A DNA stretch of 64,000 nt, from assembly GCA_964017155.1 (NCBI GenBank), contig OZ024861.1, positions 50,596,513 through 50,660,512 of the forward strand, in the 5' to 3' direction. Position numbers and translations under genes: made by a program. Positions within the stretch are counted from its first letter, which is position 1. Every line of letters starts with the position of its first letter. The notes beneath the pieces are model-generated. The model did not search any database. It worked only from the letters and a program-made list of their open reading frames with translations, and had not been told where the DNA came from. Positions 1-30,304 of the stretch are shown in pieces. This stretch comes from Oasisia sp. SBJ-2009. Lineage: Eukaryota > Annelida > Polychaeta > Sabellida > Siboglinidae.

Positions 1-1147
1 CCAATAAGATGTTGAAGAGGGTGGGGGAGAGCACACAGCCTTGTCTTACTCCGACGGTAGTTCTGAACCAGTCCCCTATGCTATTGTTAAGGTAGACTGC
101 GCTGGTGGCCTTTTCATAGAGGTTCTGTATCATTCTGACCAGGTTGGCGTTGATGTTGAAATGCTTCATGGTGGCCCATAGTGCTGCATGCCATACCCTG
201 TCGAATGCCTTCTTGAAGTCAATGAAGACGTGATAGAGGTCTTGCTGGTGTTGGAGGTACTTCTCGCACAATACCCTAAGGTTGAAGATCTGCTCTGTTG
301 TGCTGCGTCCTGGTCTGAAGCCAGCTTGTTCCTCGGCAATGATCTTTTCCGCTTGCGGCTTCAGTCGGTTCAGCAAGATTTTCAGCATAACTTTGCTCGG
401 GTGGCTGATGAGGCTGATGGTACGATAATTCTGGCATAGCTGTAGGTTGCCTTTCTTGGGGAGGGTGATGATGAGAGATTGGGTCCACGGCGTGGGCCAC
501 TCCCCTGTCTGCCAGATCTTGTTGCAGATAGTCAGTAGGGCGCTTATCATGGCTTCTCCCCTTGCCTGCACCAGCTCTGCTGGGACGTTGTCCGCTCCTG
601 CTGACTTCCCCTTCTTGAGCGATTTCACCGCTGCTTCCACTTCTTCGCGAAGGATGGGGTAGTTGTCGTTGTCGGTTGCTGGAGGGACGTTTAGTACTTC
701 TGGGTCTCCTGTGGCTCTGTAGTTGTACAGCTCCGAGCAGTACTCGGTCCACCTCTTTAGGATGTCCTGTTCTTCAGTCAGACATTTTCCATCCTTGTCC
801 TGTATGGTGGTGGTTCGTCCTTGTGTTGTGCTGGTCAGGTCTTTCACCAGCTGGTAAGTTTTCTTGCTGTTATTTTTCTTCATGTTATTTTCGATGTCCT
901 GGCCCTGCTCTTCAATCCAGTCCATCTTTGCTTTTTTCATGCCTTTCTTGATTTCTTGGTTGACTGCCCTGTACTGCCTTATTCCTTCTGCATCTTTCTT
1001 CTTCTTCTTCAACTCCCTTCGTTTGTCGCACAGATCAAGTAAGTCAGCTGTGACCTTGGGCTTCTTGACTGGGCGATGTGTGCCAAGGATCTCACTGGCG
1101 GTGTTGGTCCTTTCACTTGTAGTATTATATTTATTTTTGTGCAACTA
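1..1147 (-). mobile_element. Non-LTR retrotransposon (RTE/jockey-like), reverse transcriptase fragment
   Basis: One frame on the minus strand stays open from a stop near 1147 to the window edge. It reads as the start and middle of a LINE reverse transcriptase. Visible motifs in order are a lysine-rich linker, KKGKSAGADNVPAELVQ, LIITLPKKGN, NYRTISLISHPSKV, EEQAGFRPGRST, VFIDFKKAFDRVWH (the first catalytic Asp block) and VGVRQGCVLSPTLFNILL. The YxDD block would lie left of base 1. The endonuclease domain that normally precedes the RT is absent, so the copy is 5'-truncated, as is usual for LINEs. The uninterrupted frame suggests a fairly young insertion. The clade is inferred from motif style only. 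Confidence 0.9.
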
Positions 1148-1695
1148 GGAATAACATGTGAAACCTGCTATATTTATGTATGTGTACTTGATTGCAGAAA
1201 CGTATATATCAGTTAAACACTGATCGAGCTTGCAGTGGTATTTGATATTGCAAAATACCATTTGTTTTTCATTCAATATGTCCCCGAACATTTTAATTTT
1301 ATCTTCATCGAACGAATACGTCCTTTGTTTCTGTTCAGTGACTGAAAACCTCGAAATATGATTTATTGCTTCAACCCATCCCCCCAAACAAGCAGATTTT
1401 GACTCATTGAATAACCATCTCAGATATAGTAAATAGTATTAAATGAGCAAAAACCGCGCAATCTCGCAAGTGCCCACCTCATGTGCGGACATCCAGTGGC
1501 CTTGACCTTTCTTAACGACAAAATGCGACGCCATATTACATCACGTAAACCCAGCTTTGGGTAAGATACATATGTGAATGTGTTAATTGTTTAGGCCTTA
1601 GCGTCTGTGAAGAGAAAAGAGTGCACTTTGCTACACACTATGCATGATTAATTAGGGCCTAATAATAGCGAGAAGGGCGAATCTGAATAAAGCCA
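1148..1695. other. Noncoding stretch, probable 3' UTR side of the glycosyltransferase gene
   Basis: I see no recognisable domain here. A minus-strand open frame at 1145-1387 has no family resemblance that I can name. The reverse complement of 1357-1362 is AATAAA and could be the poly(A) signal of the minus-strand glycosyltransferase gene whose stop codon is at 1696-1698; this is an inference. Confidence 0.35.
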
Positions 1696-2204
1696 TCATT
1701 TTGGCTTATTTGCTGTGAACCGTTTGCCGGTTATCGGAAGCAAATTGGGACTTCCGAAGTAAATGTACCGCATCACTTGGCCTAGGGTACTGTTGAATCC
1801 CTTCAACTGTTCGGGTGTTCTCGGTACTCTGTACTTACCCTCGCCGTAAATGTGTATACTGAGACTTTTGGACCAGTCGAAAAACTTTTTATCAATCCCG
1901 TACATGTATTTCAGCCGAAGATATCTCGGCCCCAGCAGCCTTTCCTGTTCAACGTGTACTAAATGCGGATAAATTTGTTGCAGTAAGCTGGAAAATAGGA
2001 CCGAATTAACGTTCCAACTACCTCGCTTGTAGTTGCGATAGTTTTCTAGCCACAACCGCAGGAAGAGCGCCCCCTTGCGAGCGATCATAATCCCGTTGGC
2101 AACCGTTTTCTGTGTCTCTCTAGCGAGGACGAGGTTATATTCTCGAAGAGGGTCAAACGACTTCAGCATCAGCACGTCGGTGTCCAGGTATATACCTCCG
2201 AAGT
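1696..2204 (-). CDS. Glycosyltransferase exon 2 (DXD motif to stop)
   Basis: The acceptor is TGTTGCAG|ACTTC. The exon encodes residues 204-372, including GGIYLDTDV, then the ANGIMIARKGALFLRLWLEN and GPRYLRL regions expected downstream of the DXD in this family. The stop codon is at 1696-1698. Confidence 0.87.
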
Positions 2205-2449
2205 CTGCAACATACACGGCAAGGCGTCAGCATTTAGGTTAGCACGGGCAGATAAAATATTCAATGTGTTTGTTTAATATATATTTCCGCTTCTTAAAAA
2301 TATTAGGGCCTACTATTATAGTATGTCCCATTTATGTGTACATTATTGTAGGCATATAATATCACGCTTGTGTATGGAATAGATGATGTCGGTATCATCT
2401 GTACAGGTGGCGTTTGTACGGTCTAGCGTAACTGGTAACGTGTAAGTAA

Positions 2450-2496
<47 letters not shown>

Positions 2497-3428
2497 CATT
2501 GTATTCGACGATAACACTACAAGTAGAGTCTACAGGCTGGCACATTACACCACATAGAAAGTACTCTAACATCCATAGACAATACAACGGAAAGCGACAT
2601 TTTTATAACAATCTATAATCACTTTCAATACGCCAGAACCTTGAATACGTCAAACACATTATGCAATTGAATCTCAGTTGAAGAACACCTTGAAAACATG
2701 CAGCCTAAATCTTTCTGCAATCCAAAACTCTAACACTATCCTAAAACAATTGGTCCTAGGAATAAAGCGCATTCTAAAGCCCCTAACTCAACCGCCCCAT
2801 GCCAACGGGTGTACTTACCTATCAGTAATGTAAGGCGTTTGATGTCAGAGGCGTGTTCCACGAAACTGATGGCTTTGTCGTGGATTTTCGTTGGTTTCTC
2901 ACAGTAGACGTGATAAAGGTTGTCGATCTCTTGTAGCGTGCGTTGCCACCATTCCCCCTCAGGTATCAAGTCGCCGTGCAGGAATATGTACCGAGGACGT
3001 ATGAACTGGTGAACGCTACGGAAGCTCAGATAGTGCTGAAACAGAAACTTGAAATTCTTCGTGTTGTCGCTGCTGTTCTTGAAGAGGATATAGTGAACAA
3101 CATTCGCAACTACCAGACTCGCGGATGTGTTCACAGGTGTGTCTTTGCCACGTCTAACGGCCCGCGTCAACAGACGAGGCTGCCAACCGCAAGAACGCAA
3201 CTCGTCCAACATGTCGGCGTCAGTGTCCGGAGGTCCGTACGGATAGTCTTCTGTGAGGTCGTGAAGCGCGCCGCAAGTCCGCGCGTCGCATGAGGTGCGA
3301 CTGTCCTTGTAACCCGCTGTCGCCGGTGCTGTCTGTCTAAAGTTGTGTAATGTAACTTGCACGGCATACATCAGCGTCACCAACATGGTACACACAATGA
3401 TCATCGCAATTTTCAGAGTACTTGCCAT
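1696..3428 (-). CDS. Type II Golgi glycosyltransferase, alpha-1,4-GalT/GlcNAcT-like (GT32, DXD)
   Basis: Two exons, 2819-3428 and 1696-2204, join across a GT-AG intron to give 372 residues. Enzymes of this family (A4GALT, A4GNT and invertebrate relatives) transfer galactose or N-acetylglucosamine in an alpha-1,4 linkage from a UDP-sugar in the Golgi lumen. I chose the Met at 3428 because it starts a short tail followed by a hydrophobic signal anchor (about residues 6-26), the expected type II layout; an upstream in-frame Met at 3575 would add 49 residues in front. The splice junction restores the conserved string HASDIKRLTLLIDFGGIYLD, with the metal-binding DXD motif as D211-T212-D213. The length is close to vertebrate A4GALT. 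N-glycosylation sites occur near residues 100 and 118. The exact donor, acceptor and linkage cannot be told from the sequence. Confidence 0.88.
2451..2498. repeat. (CACG)n microsatellite
   Basis: An uninterrupted tetranucleotide repeat lies within the glycosyltransferase intron. Confidence 0.95.
2571..2728 (+). repeat. Dispersed repeat, copy 1 (internally deleted)
   Basis: This stretch, from ATAGACAATACAACGG to TTTCTGCAATCC, is nearly identical to the ends of 4787-5045. It lacks the roughly 110 bases in the middle of that copy. It sits in the glycosyltransferase intron and encodes nothing recognisable. Confidence 0.85.
2819..3428 (-). CDS. Glycosyltransferase exon 1 (signal anchor and N-terminal catalytic part)
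   Basis: This exon encodes residues 1-203 and the first base of codon 204. It ends at a consensus donor (GATAG|GTAAGT). It carries the membrane anchor, a Cys-containing stem and the ASLVVANVVHYILF strand that corresponds to the start of the GT32 fold. Confidence 0.85.
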
Positions 3429-4786
3429 AGCACTGTTTAGATGCACGGTACAGAGCAATGCCCAAATATACGCCAGATATCGACTTGTAGCGCAGTTATA
3501 TTGGCCTAAATCCACCGTGGAGGTTTGAATTGCGGTATGTAGATTGTCGGCATTAACGACAGATATATATTCCAAAAGTCTCGGTTAGTATTAAGAAAGT
3601 AATGACACTCGCTTCGCGAGCCGGGACGGATGTCACGTGATAGCCTAAGCATCAGTGATCGCCGCGACGCAGTTTTTATACCTACAAAGTGTGGAACTCA
3701 CTCACTGACAGAGTCGTTAGTTTCTCCTGCGCGCCGAGCAACGCCTGCTCGCGTGCCCGGCACCACCGCCGGCGTGCAGGGAGCATGTCGCCACCCTGTT
3801 CGTCGGTACGATCGGCACGCTTAGGCAGGCGATCGAAAATTAGCCGTTTTCTCGACTGCGCATCGATGAATTTTTACGAGGCATTCGGCTACCAAAATAA
3901 GTCATAATTACTTCCGCTCTTTACCCGCGGGTCGGCCACCGACCGAGGCATCTGGCGTATTAATCGAGTCATTGTTGCTACCGAAGTTTACCTGGGGCAT
4001 TTAGTACGTGTATTAAGTTGAGTCACTATTACTCCCGCCGTTTACCCAATATTTCGAGGAGCTATGCGCCGTAGACAAGTGGGACTTTATACGCGTCCGA
4101 CTGCTCTATACAAGTCAAGTGAACGGTTGTGGTAAAAAATACACAGAACTTTACAGTTTTTCGCCGCGTATGAAAGAAATCTTACAATATACAGCGCAAC
4201 ATGATGTGTGTCACGTTCCTCGCTTCGTCTATTCAATAACTGTACATGTGAACGCTATAAGAAGTTCTTTATTTGTGATACATCACCCAAACATACACGG
4301 CGGCTTTCACGCGACCACGCCATCTAGTCGAGTTGCCATTTTGTGAACCTGGAAATGTTTGCTCGTCTAAGGTTTCTTTGCTGAATCATATAGATTATGT
4401 GTCCCTGAACTCAAATCCGTGGGATGGCAATGCGCCATCCTTGGGCAACTCGTGGGAACCACGAAAATCCAAGATGGCTGCCGTGATCCTGGTAAATTAA
4501 AAATGCGTTCATCTTTACACTACATCATGCCAGGAACATAATTATGTTATGTACACGCATGCTTTGAGGTACGAGGAATTCAATGGAACCGTTTATAATA
4601 ATGTCCGACTATGTTCACATGACAAAAATTCAAAATGGCCGCCATTTTCACCAACAGTAGCTAAAATCGAGCATAATTTGATTGCATTTTGCTGTATAAA
4701 TATGATTTTATTTTGTCCATTCCTATGTTTGACCATATCAGGGCTTAAAAGGAAGTATTTCAATTGATGTCCGCCATAGACAATAC
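3429..4786. other. Upstream region of the glycosyltransferase gene, no gene seen
   Basis: There is no open frame with recognisable content. The part nearest the gene is the likely promoter and 5' UTR of the minus-strand enzyme. At 4465-4480 and 4627-4645 there are AAGATGGCTGCC- and AAATGGCCGCC-type motifs of a kind also seen at 11018-11048. Confidence 0.4.
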
Positions 4787-5045
4787 ATCCATAGACAATA
4801 CAACGGAAAGCGACATTTTTATAACAATCTAATCACTTTCAATACGCCAGAATCTATAACACAACTAACTTGTGAGGTTTTGCACTGAAATATTTTCATT
4901 GTATTTTGTTATTTATGCCATCTCAAAACAGAACAGTTTCTTTACTATGTCGAACACCTTGAATACGTCAAAACACATTATGCAATTGAATCTTAGTTTA
5001 AGGACACCTTGAAAACATGCAGCCTAACTCTTTCTGCAATCCAAT
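4787..5045 (+). repeat. Dispersed repeat, copy 2 (full form)
   Basis: This is the longer relative of 2571-2728: the same left end (ATAGACAATACAACGGAAAG) and right end (TTTCTGCAATCC), with about 110 additional bases between. There is no coding capacity. Confidence 0.85.
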
Positions 5046-5143
5046 CGTAAAAGAGTTAATTCAAAAATATGACTACACATACAAACAATATCACGAAAAC
5101 AGCTTATCCCATTGAAATAGCCCAGACCCGGGCCGACACATTT

Positions 5144-5350
5144 CTTGTCGTATGGCCGTGTTCACACCGAAATGTCCACGTGTCACTCAGTAATGAAACT
5201 AAAATATCAAGCGAGCTAATCGTTTTGACGTGTAACAATATTTCATTGCAGAAATTACTTTAATTATAATAATAATTTCTCTCCGCTTTTCCACAAATTC
5301 CATTACGCGTGGTACGTATTATTGATTGTTAATAAAAGTTCAATTAAATT
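5144..5350 (+). repeat. Dispersed repeat family A, copy 1 (partial)
   Basis: The blocks GTGTCACTCAGTAATGAAA, CGAGCTAATCGTTTTGACGTG and GATTGTTAATAAA recur in the same order at 5380-5690 and 26690-27020. Copies 1 and 2 stand in tandem. Confidence 0.8.
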
Positions 5351-5379
5351 GATAGATCTGCAATGGTTTTGTCCCACAC

Positions 5380-5690
5380 AGTTCACCTAGCAAGTGTGTG
5401 GCTCACAACGAAATGTCTAAATATCACTCATTAATGAAAATAAAATGTCAGCCCATGTAGTCGTTTTGACATGAAATAATATTTAATCGCCGAAATGGTT
5501 TTAATGTAATAATTGTTCTCCACATTTCTACTAATTCCATTAAACGTGGTATTATCGATTGTTAATAAAGGTTAACATTATTAAAAGGATAAAGCTTCAA
5601 TCGTGTTGCCCTACAGCGCCAACAGGAGAGTGATTAAATGCAGAGCAACTCATCAAGTCAGTGTGGTGGACCGACTGAGAGAGTTACTCC
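5380..5690 (+). repeat. Dispersed repeat family A, copy 2, abutting the channel gene
   Basis: This copy matches 26690-27020 over its whole length. It ends in the shared segment GCCAACAGGAGAGTGATTAA and GCAGAGCAACTC. It finishes about 70 bases before the start codon of the DEG/ENaC gene, so it may supply 5' UTR or promoter sequence. Confidence 0.8.
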
Positions 5691-5755
5691 GTCATCACAC
5701 AGTTGTCTGTGAACGTCAACGTCTGGATCGTAGCTACGTATAGTTTCTTGTCGCC

Positions 5756-24923
<19,168 letters not shown>

Positions 24924-24949
24924 ATTGGTTTATCATTGACAGGTATTTG

Positions 24950-25203
24950 TCAATGGTATTCTGAATGGTACTAAGGATTCTGTTCAGTAATATCTGAATG
25001 GTACTTGACTGAATGGTATTCTGAATGCTCTAATGGTATTCTGAATGGTATTTTTAAGAAGCTCTTCAACTTCTTCGTCAATTGTATTCTGAATGGTATT
25101 CCATTCAGAATACCATTGACGAAGAAGCTTCTTATAAGTGCCATTCAGAATACCATTGGACCATTCAGAATACCATTCAGTCAAGTACCATTCAGATACC
25201 ATT
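24950..25203. repeat. Palindrome built from TACCATTCA units
   Basis: The left half carries GAATGGTATTCTGAATGG-type units and the right half their reverse complements. The centre is near 25099, where GAATGGTATT meets CCATTCAGAATACC. AGAAGCTTCT- and TTCTTCGTCAAT-type segments also pair across it. RNA from either strand would fold into a hairpin with arms of about 100 bases. Confidence 0.88.
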
Positions 25204-25575
25204 TGCCATAATACCCCCTAGGACCATTCACATATCATTCAACTACCATTCAACTGTTTATTTACATAGACCACCAAAGTACCATTGAAGTACCATTCAA
25301 ATACCATTGGCCATTATACCCCCTAGGCTCATTCAAATACCATTCAACTGTTTATTTACACAGATCACCAAAGTTCCATTGAAGTGCCATTCAGATACCA
25401 TTGGCCATAATACCCCCTAGGACCATTCACATATCAAACAACTACCATTCAACTGTGTATTTACACAGACGACCAAAGTACCATTGAAGTACCACCATTC
25501 AATACCATTCAAATACCCTTGGCCATAATACCCCCTAGGACCATTCAATGATATTTGAATGGTAGTTTTTTTGTA
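25204..25575 (+). repeat. Tandem units of about 105 bp with ATACCCCCTAGG
   Basis: CCATAATACCCCCTAGG recurs at about 25206, 25313, 25406 and 25523, each followed by ACCATTCA-type motifs and CTGT.TATTTACA.AGA. It ends with TTTGAATGGTAG, inverted relative to the unit, so together with the adjoining palindrome it looks like one compound nonautonomous repeat. Confidence 0.82.
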
Positions 25576-25754
25576 AGGGACTGTCGCACGCACAATAATG
25601 AATATGTGTAATACCCTTAGAATAATATTATGGATGTTTTACTACTTAAGGACGTTATGTTATAACACGTTTCTGCTAGTAACAGCAGCTTTGGGAATTA
25701 CGTTGATACGACTTGAAACAGAAGACTATTCCACTAAAGTCCTTCGCGGGTTGG

Positions 25755-26015
25755 AAATCTGAGTCCGCAGCCCGCCCCGCACATTACAATTCAGCCCGCA
25801 ACCCGCCCCGCCGCGCATATTGTGCTACCTCCTGGCCCGCAGCTCGAACTGCACCGCACTGCACGGTAGTAACTTGGCCCGCAACCAGCCCGCACCGCAC
25901 ATTTGGCCACATCCTGGCTCGCAGTTTGCCCGCAGTAGCTTGGCCCACAGGAGCTTGGCCCGCAGCCCGCCACGCAGGAAACTTGGCCTGCAGCTCAGCT
26001 CGCACCCCGCCACAG
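25755..26015. repeat. GC-rich degenerate CCCGC repeat
   Basis: Irregular copies of a unit like ACTTGGCCCGCAGCCCGCC stand out from AT-rich surroundings. There are open frames on both strands but no protein family I can recognise. Confidence 0.75.
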
Positions 26016-26628
26016 ATGGAAAAGCCAACATGGAATCAATAAAAATAACTAATCCTTGGTGATCTTAATTAATTTATTAATACAATTTCATTTTATTGAT
26101 TATAAATATACTTTTAATTGGGTATGATAATTAATCTGTGGCTAGTTACATTTTGTATTCACCACAGTGCAACATGGCTGTCAGCAAGCTCTGTCATCAT
26201 TGCCATTGTTGTGTAAAAAGAGCAGTCTATGGCGATCTGTGTCACAATAACGTTACTTTGTTACATTAAATCTTACGGTAAGGCGCGTTTTTAGGTACTC
26301 GTGTATATACATGCAATGTCAAACCTGTTGTATTAACTAGGCAGTGTCTGGATAACATTATGTTTTGACCTTATTTCCTGCATCCTTTCCTTAGCACAAC
26401 TTTTACTTTTTCTGTGATTTATTTTACTGTGAATAAATGTCTGCACATATCAACGAATGACTGAAGCTGGCAGGGCAAAACAACGAAACAATATTGACAT
26501 ATTCAGAATGTTTTGTAATTTGTTTATCAAAATGTTCTGTTACCAGAATGCCATCTGGAAACGTGGCATTTACCGAAGTGTCGTGGATTTGGCTAGCACA
26601 TGTCATCGTAACATAGTCAAACACATAC
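26016..26628. other. Intergenic, nothing recognised
   Basis: AT-rich sequence with no convincing gene, RNA or repeat family. Confidence 0.4.
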
Positions 26629-26633
26629 ACACA

Positions 26634-26685
<52 letters not shown>

Positions 26686-26686
26686 T
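26629..26686. repeat. (CACG)n microsatellite
   Basis: Tetranucleotide repeat of the same type as 2451-2498. Confidence 0.95.
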
Positions 26687-26689
26687 AGA

Positions 26690-27020
26690 GTGGGTGGCCG
26701 ACTGGCCGTGCTCACACAACTAAATGTCACTCACTAATCAAAATAAAATGTCAAGCGAGCTAATAGTTTTGACGTGTAACAATATTTCACTGCGGGAATG
26801 GCTTCATGTATAATTATAATTTCCCTCTATTTTTCAACAAATTCCCTTAAGCGTGGTATTATTGTTGGTTAATATCAGCTAAATAAAAAGGACAGACCGA
26901 CCTAGGTTTGGTTTTATCGATTGTTAATAAAGGTTAAATTAAACGGACAAAGCTTCAATCGTTTTGCCCTACAACGCCAACAGGAGACTGATTAAATAGC
27001 AGAGCAACTCAGCTAGTCAG
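26690..27020 (+). repeat. Dispersed repeat family A, copy 3
   Basis: Matches 5380-5690 including CAAGCGAGCTAATAGTTTTG, GGACAAAGCTTCAATCG and GCAGAGCAACTCA. This copy has no channel exon behind it. Confidence 0.85.
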
Positions 27021-27039
27021 AGCGGTGGGTCCGTGTATA

Positions 27040-27200
27040 TACCGTCTTTTCGTATTTCGTTTTCAAATTTGCGAACGAAAAAACAATTCATTTTTCGTTT
27101 TTCGTTTTCAAAAGTGAAGTAAGAAAAACGAAAAACCAATTCATTTTTCGTTTTCAGAAATGAAGTAAGAAAAACGAAAAACGAATTCGTTTTTACATCT
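27040..27200. repeat. Short duplicated GAAAAACGAAAAAC-type segment
   Basis: Two or three degenerate copies of a unit with ATTCATTTTTCGTTTTC and GAAGTAAGAAAAACGAAA, partly self-complementary. No other feature is seen between 27200 and 27690. Confidence 0.6.
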
Positions 27201-27696
27201 AGGAAGCTTCGGCCACACAACCACATCGGCCGGGTACCCGGCAAAAGTTGGTAGTTTCGGCGGGATACTTCTCTCCCACGCTGTGGGGCCTGGATCTTCT
27301 GAGTTGTGTCTATGTGGACTGCACTACGCTGGAGAGCTGAACATGCATAGGTTCGAGGGCGTAGTGTGGTCTAATAGATAAGGCAGATCGATTATAATAC
27401 GATAACCGCCAGAGTTCTGCAAGGTTAAGACTTAAGGCAAACAAAAGTTAACTGTTTCGTGGCATACACCTGATAGAGTTAATATAAAGTAACAATTTCC
27501 ACATATACTCAATTTTTTTAACGTCAGCAATAATGATTCCTCTTGACGTCAGCATAGAATATTTCGATGACAGCATTTGCGATATCGGCAATACGTTTTT
27601 GACGGGCTGACGTGTCAAACGAGAGAATGTAATTGTATTAGTATATGTACATGCAGGGGCGTCGATCCAGTTTGAAAAAGGGGGAGGGGACCAATT

Positions 27697-27949
<253 letters not shown>

Positions 27950-27950
<1 letters not shown>

Positions 27951-28355
27951 CAAATTCATGTAGCCAACATAACTATTTTAAATAGAATAACATAAGGCCT
28001 TTGTTTATTTTAGAATTAGCACTAGACCAACAATATATTGTGTTTTATATTTCGTAAAACATTTATACGTATTTAATAATAATAATAATAATAGTAACTT
28101 CTTTTACGCCAAAATCCTCGAAAATCAAGCTCAGTGGCGCGACAAAACCAAGGGATTAATCAATCTTATAATCGAAAGCAATGCGTGAGTCGTCAATGGG
28201 TGGATAAAGAAGCTAGGAGGCTAAGGAGGATAGGCAGCATTAAAGAGATAGGTTTTTAGATGTCGGCGGAATGAAACTATATTACCTTGTGATTTAACAC
28301 TGGCAGGAAGCGAATTCCACACCGTTGGTGTGGCAACAATTTCAGGTCACATGAG

Positions 28356-28401
<46 letters not shown>

Positions 28402-28416
28402 TTCAGGTCACATGAG

Positions 28417-28496
<80 letters not shown>

Positions 28497-28896
28497 CTCA
28501 TGTGACCTGAAATTGTTGCCACACCAACGGTGTGGAATTCGCTTCCTGCCAGTGTTAAATCACAAGGTAATATAGTTTCATTCCGCCGACATCTAAAAAC
28601 CTATCTCTTTAATGCTGCCTATCCTCCTTAGCCTCCTAGCTTCTTTATCCACCCATTGACGACTCACGCATTGCTTTCGATTATAAGATTGATTAATCCC
28701 TTGGTTTTGTCGCGCCACTGAGTTTGATTTTCGAGGATTTTGGCGTAAAAGAAGTTACTATTATTATTATTAAATACGTATAAATGTTTTACGAAATATA
28801 AAACACAATATATTGTTGGTCTAGTGCTAATTCTAAAATAAACAAAGGCCTTATGTTATACTATTTAAAATAGTTATGTTGGCTACATGAATTTGA
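27950..28896. repeat. 0.95-kb palindrome: two inverted LINE 3' ends around (TA)n
   Basis: The arms 27950-28358 and 28492-28896 are near-perfect reverse complements of about 400 bases. Read outward on the plus strand, the right arm has [11 protein letters not shown] and [15 protein letters not shown], the C-terminal end of a CR1/L2-type LINE ORF, then its 3' UTR with (ATT)n. The core is two TA tracts separated by CAATTTCAGGTCACATGAG. Each arm is a 5'-truncated LINE piece. Confidence 0.9.
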
Positions 28897-29190
28897 ACTG
28901 GGGCCATGGCCTGCCCCAATCACACATACACTGAAACTTATTTTGAGGGTAGTCTTTGGACCCATAACTGCTTGCCTGATTCACGGAGTGACAATATGCA
29001 GAGGTTACAGGGGTGCCTGTGTTGGACTTTCCAATCCCACCGTTTCAGGCGTTTGGCAAAGAAATTTGTCATCACTCAAATGGGATCAAATTACACAAAG
29101 TACAGGAATCCACTGGTTCCGCTGTCGCGGTCCAGCACGTTGATGCAGTCCAGCACGTCGAAGGTTAGCAGTTCATGTCAAAAGGTTAGC
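28897..29190. other. Unassigned sequence before the inverted-repeat border
   Basis: No recognisable coding content; open frames here are short and lack family motifs. Confidence 0.4.
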
Positions 29191-29440
29191 GGTTCATGTC
29201 AAAGGTTAGCGGTTCATGGCGAAGGTTAGCGCGACGGTGTGCAACGTCGAGCGGTCCAGAACGTCGTTCCACGTATGCACATGCGCGCCGAACTGGCGTA
29301 ACCTCAGGTGACCTCGGGTGGCCGATCAACTTTGACCCCGTGCCTGAATGTCTGAGTTCATGACGCCTGCGGCGACAGTGCTACATAATAAATCATTTAT
29401 GCGCGCTGCAGCGACGACCTTCTTTTCGACCTCGTACGTT
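29191..29440 (+). repeat. Left inverted border repeat with 20-bp tandem units
   Basis: GGTTAGCGGTTCATGTCAAA occurs about three times at 29163-29225, then GCGACGGTGTGCAACGTCG and, after about 85 unmatched bases, CTACATAATAAATCATTTAT and GCGCGCTGCAGCGACGAC. The same blocks stand in inverted order at 38409-38589. Confidence 0.85.
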
Positions 29441-30138
29441 AAGTTTCCTGCGCGCACGTGTTCTTCACAACGATCATGATGACGAGACGTGTCGGTAAGA
29501 CATACAACGAGTACATTGAGTGCATTAAGCATTATATATATTCCAAAAGACGCACTTGGCAAATGACACGCGCTTGCGAAATGCTGTCGTTAACGCGGTG
29601 AATTCGGGAAATTATGAAGTAGACGGTGAGTAAACAAAACACTGTGTATTGCAGTTTAAATGGCTACACCTCGAAAAACCACGAGTGACAACTGATCTGT
29701 CAAGTAAAATGTCACATCGTGAATTTATTACACGTATGCTGCAAAAAATTACCCTGTGATCAAACATTTAAATTACTGTCATTTATCTAAACAAAAGTCA
29801 CGATGACTTTTTTGTGCACGCGTATACATTCATTAGTTTTCATATTAGACTTGGTCTTGGACTTGGTAGATGGCGTGAGTTCAGTGGGGATAGACCTAAC
29901 TTCATATTCCATAAGTATAAGATTACCTTACAATTAGTATAATATATACAGCTGCTTAGCCTTAGGATATATGTACTGATATGTGGTTGTAGCAATTACT
30001 GCTGTGCTTGAAATGTTATTTACCAGACATGATGTTTAATGTATGTTTTTTAAAACAACATAGTTTTCAGATAATAATTATAACCATGATTTATTATATA
30101 CCAGTACACCATGTGATTGTTCAACTCTTGCAGTAATG

Positions 30139-30191
<53 letters not shown>

Positions 30192-30227
30192 CGCGTGCGT
30201 GCGTGCGTGCGTGTGTGTGTGTGTGAG

Positions 30228-30304
<77 letters not shown>

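Noticed and set aside
1145..1387. 80-codon minus-strand frame next to the LINE
   Set aside because: No recognisable domain or splice partner; it may be 3' UTR of the glycosyltransferase gene.
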